Notes under the pieces: generated by a model
The model's input: the letters and a program-made list of their open reading frames with translations, nothing else
Told to the model about the DNA's origin: nothing
Databases searched by the model: none
In this document: positions 6,579-6,745 of the stretch, one piece after another
Position numbering within the stretch: position 1 is the first letter of the stretch
Layout: each line of letters opens with the position of its first letter
Translations under genes and position numbers: made by a program
From: Desulfuromonadales bacterium
Lineage (GTDB): Bacteria; Desulfobacterota; Desulfuromonadia; Desulfuromonadales; BM103
NCBI GenBank assembly: GCA_030630015.1
Contig: DAOVNV010000136.1
Span: forward strand, 1-6,745
DNA: 6,745 nt
Reading direction: 5' to 3'

Positions 6579-6745
6579 TCAGCGAACCCGACCCTGGTAG
6601 GGCTCACGATCGGGGCCCTGAACCGGATAGTCCTTGCGCAGCGGGTGACCTTCCCAATCGGCGGGCAGCAGGATGCGACGCAGATCAGGATGATTGTTGA
6701 AGGTGATGCCCATCAGGTCCCAGCATTCACGCTCAAGCCAGTTGG
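6579..6745 (-). CDS. nuoC: NADH-quinone oxidoreductase subunit C (NuoC, 30 kDa-type), C-terminal end, cut by window edge
   Basis: Only the last 54 codons and the TGA stop are present. NuoC is the 30-kDa subunit that packs against NuoD and the NuoB/NuoI side of the peripheral arm; it carries no cofactor. The fragment has the family signature near the C-terminus: ERECWDLMGI, then HPDLRRILLPADWEGHPLRK and DYP. The protein ends ten or so residues later with a short basic tail (GRVR), as in stand-alone NuoC. The start and N-terminal two thirds lie beyond the right edge. The separate stop before nuoD excludes the fused NuoCD of enterobacteria. Confidence 0.96.
   Translation of the reverse strand, partial: NWLERECWDLMGITFNNHPDLRRILLPADWEGHPLRKDYPVQGPDREPYQGRVR

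Noticed and set aside
1..6745. Search for RNA genes, CRISPR arrays, insertion sequences or an internal operon promoter
   Set aside because: Nearly all bases are accounted for by nuo genes; the spacers are too short for tRNA or arrays, and no convincing promoter or transposon ends were seen.

Overview
The window is one stretch of a complex I (NADH:quinone oxidoreductase, nuo) operon, read entirely from the minus strand. In transcription order, from high to low coordinates, it holds nuoC (3' end only), nuoD, nuoE, nuoF, nuoG and nuoH (5' part only). All four internal genes are complete and intact, spacers are short (11 to 82 nt), and each start has a purine-rich Shine-Dalgarno. The window begins and ends inside genes, so the operon continues both ways: nuoA and nuoB are expected beyond the right edge, and nuoI to nuoN beyond the left. 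No operon promoter or operon-end terminator lies inside.

The organism is probably an anaerobic or respiratory deltaproteobacterium of the Desulfuromonadales/Geobacter type. This rests on separate nuoC and nuoD genes (fused in E. coli and relatives), moderately high GC, and above all the architecture of the NADH-input module. It is a family-level judgement from memory, not a database result.

The genes fall into two functional groups. NuoC and NuoD form the quinone-side connecting module, and NuoH is the membrane subunit that shapes the quinone chamber and links it to the proton-pumping arm. NuoE, NuoF and NuoG form the NADH-oxidising module: NADH reduces FMN on NuoF, and electrons pass through Fe-S clusters in NuoF and NuoG toward the quinone site, with NuoE carrying the side [2Fe-2S] cluster N1a.

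The part worth attention is the NADH module. NuoF is 593 residues, against about 445 in E. coli, because it has an extra N-terminal thioredoxin-like domain and an extra C-terminal 2[4Fe-4S] ferredoxin domain. NuoG has a full eight-cysteine 2[4Fe-4S] domain where standard NuoG has a single cluster (N4), and its large domain resembles formate dehydrogenase alpha subunits throughout. Together NuoEFG looks like the NAD-linked formate dehydrogenase / multimeric [FeFe]-hydrogenase electron-input module (HndA/HndC/HndD, HydC/HydB/HydA) docked on an otherwise ordinary complex I. The extra clusters could provide an additional electron entry or exit point, for example for ferredoxin; that is a hypothesis. 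I see no mobile element, CRISPR array, RNA gene or novel non-nuo gene.
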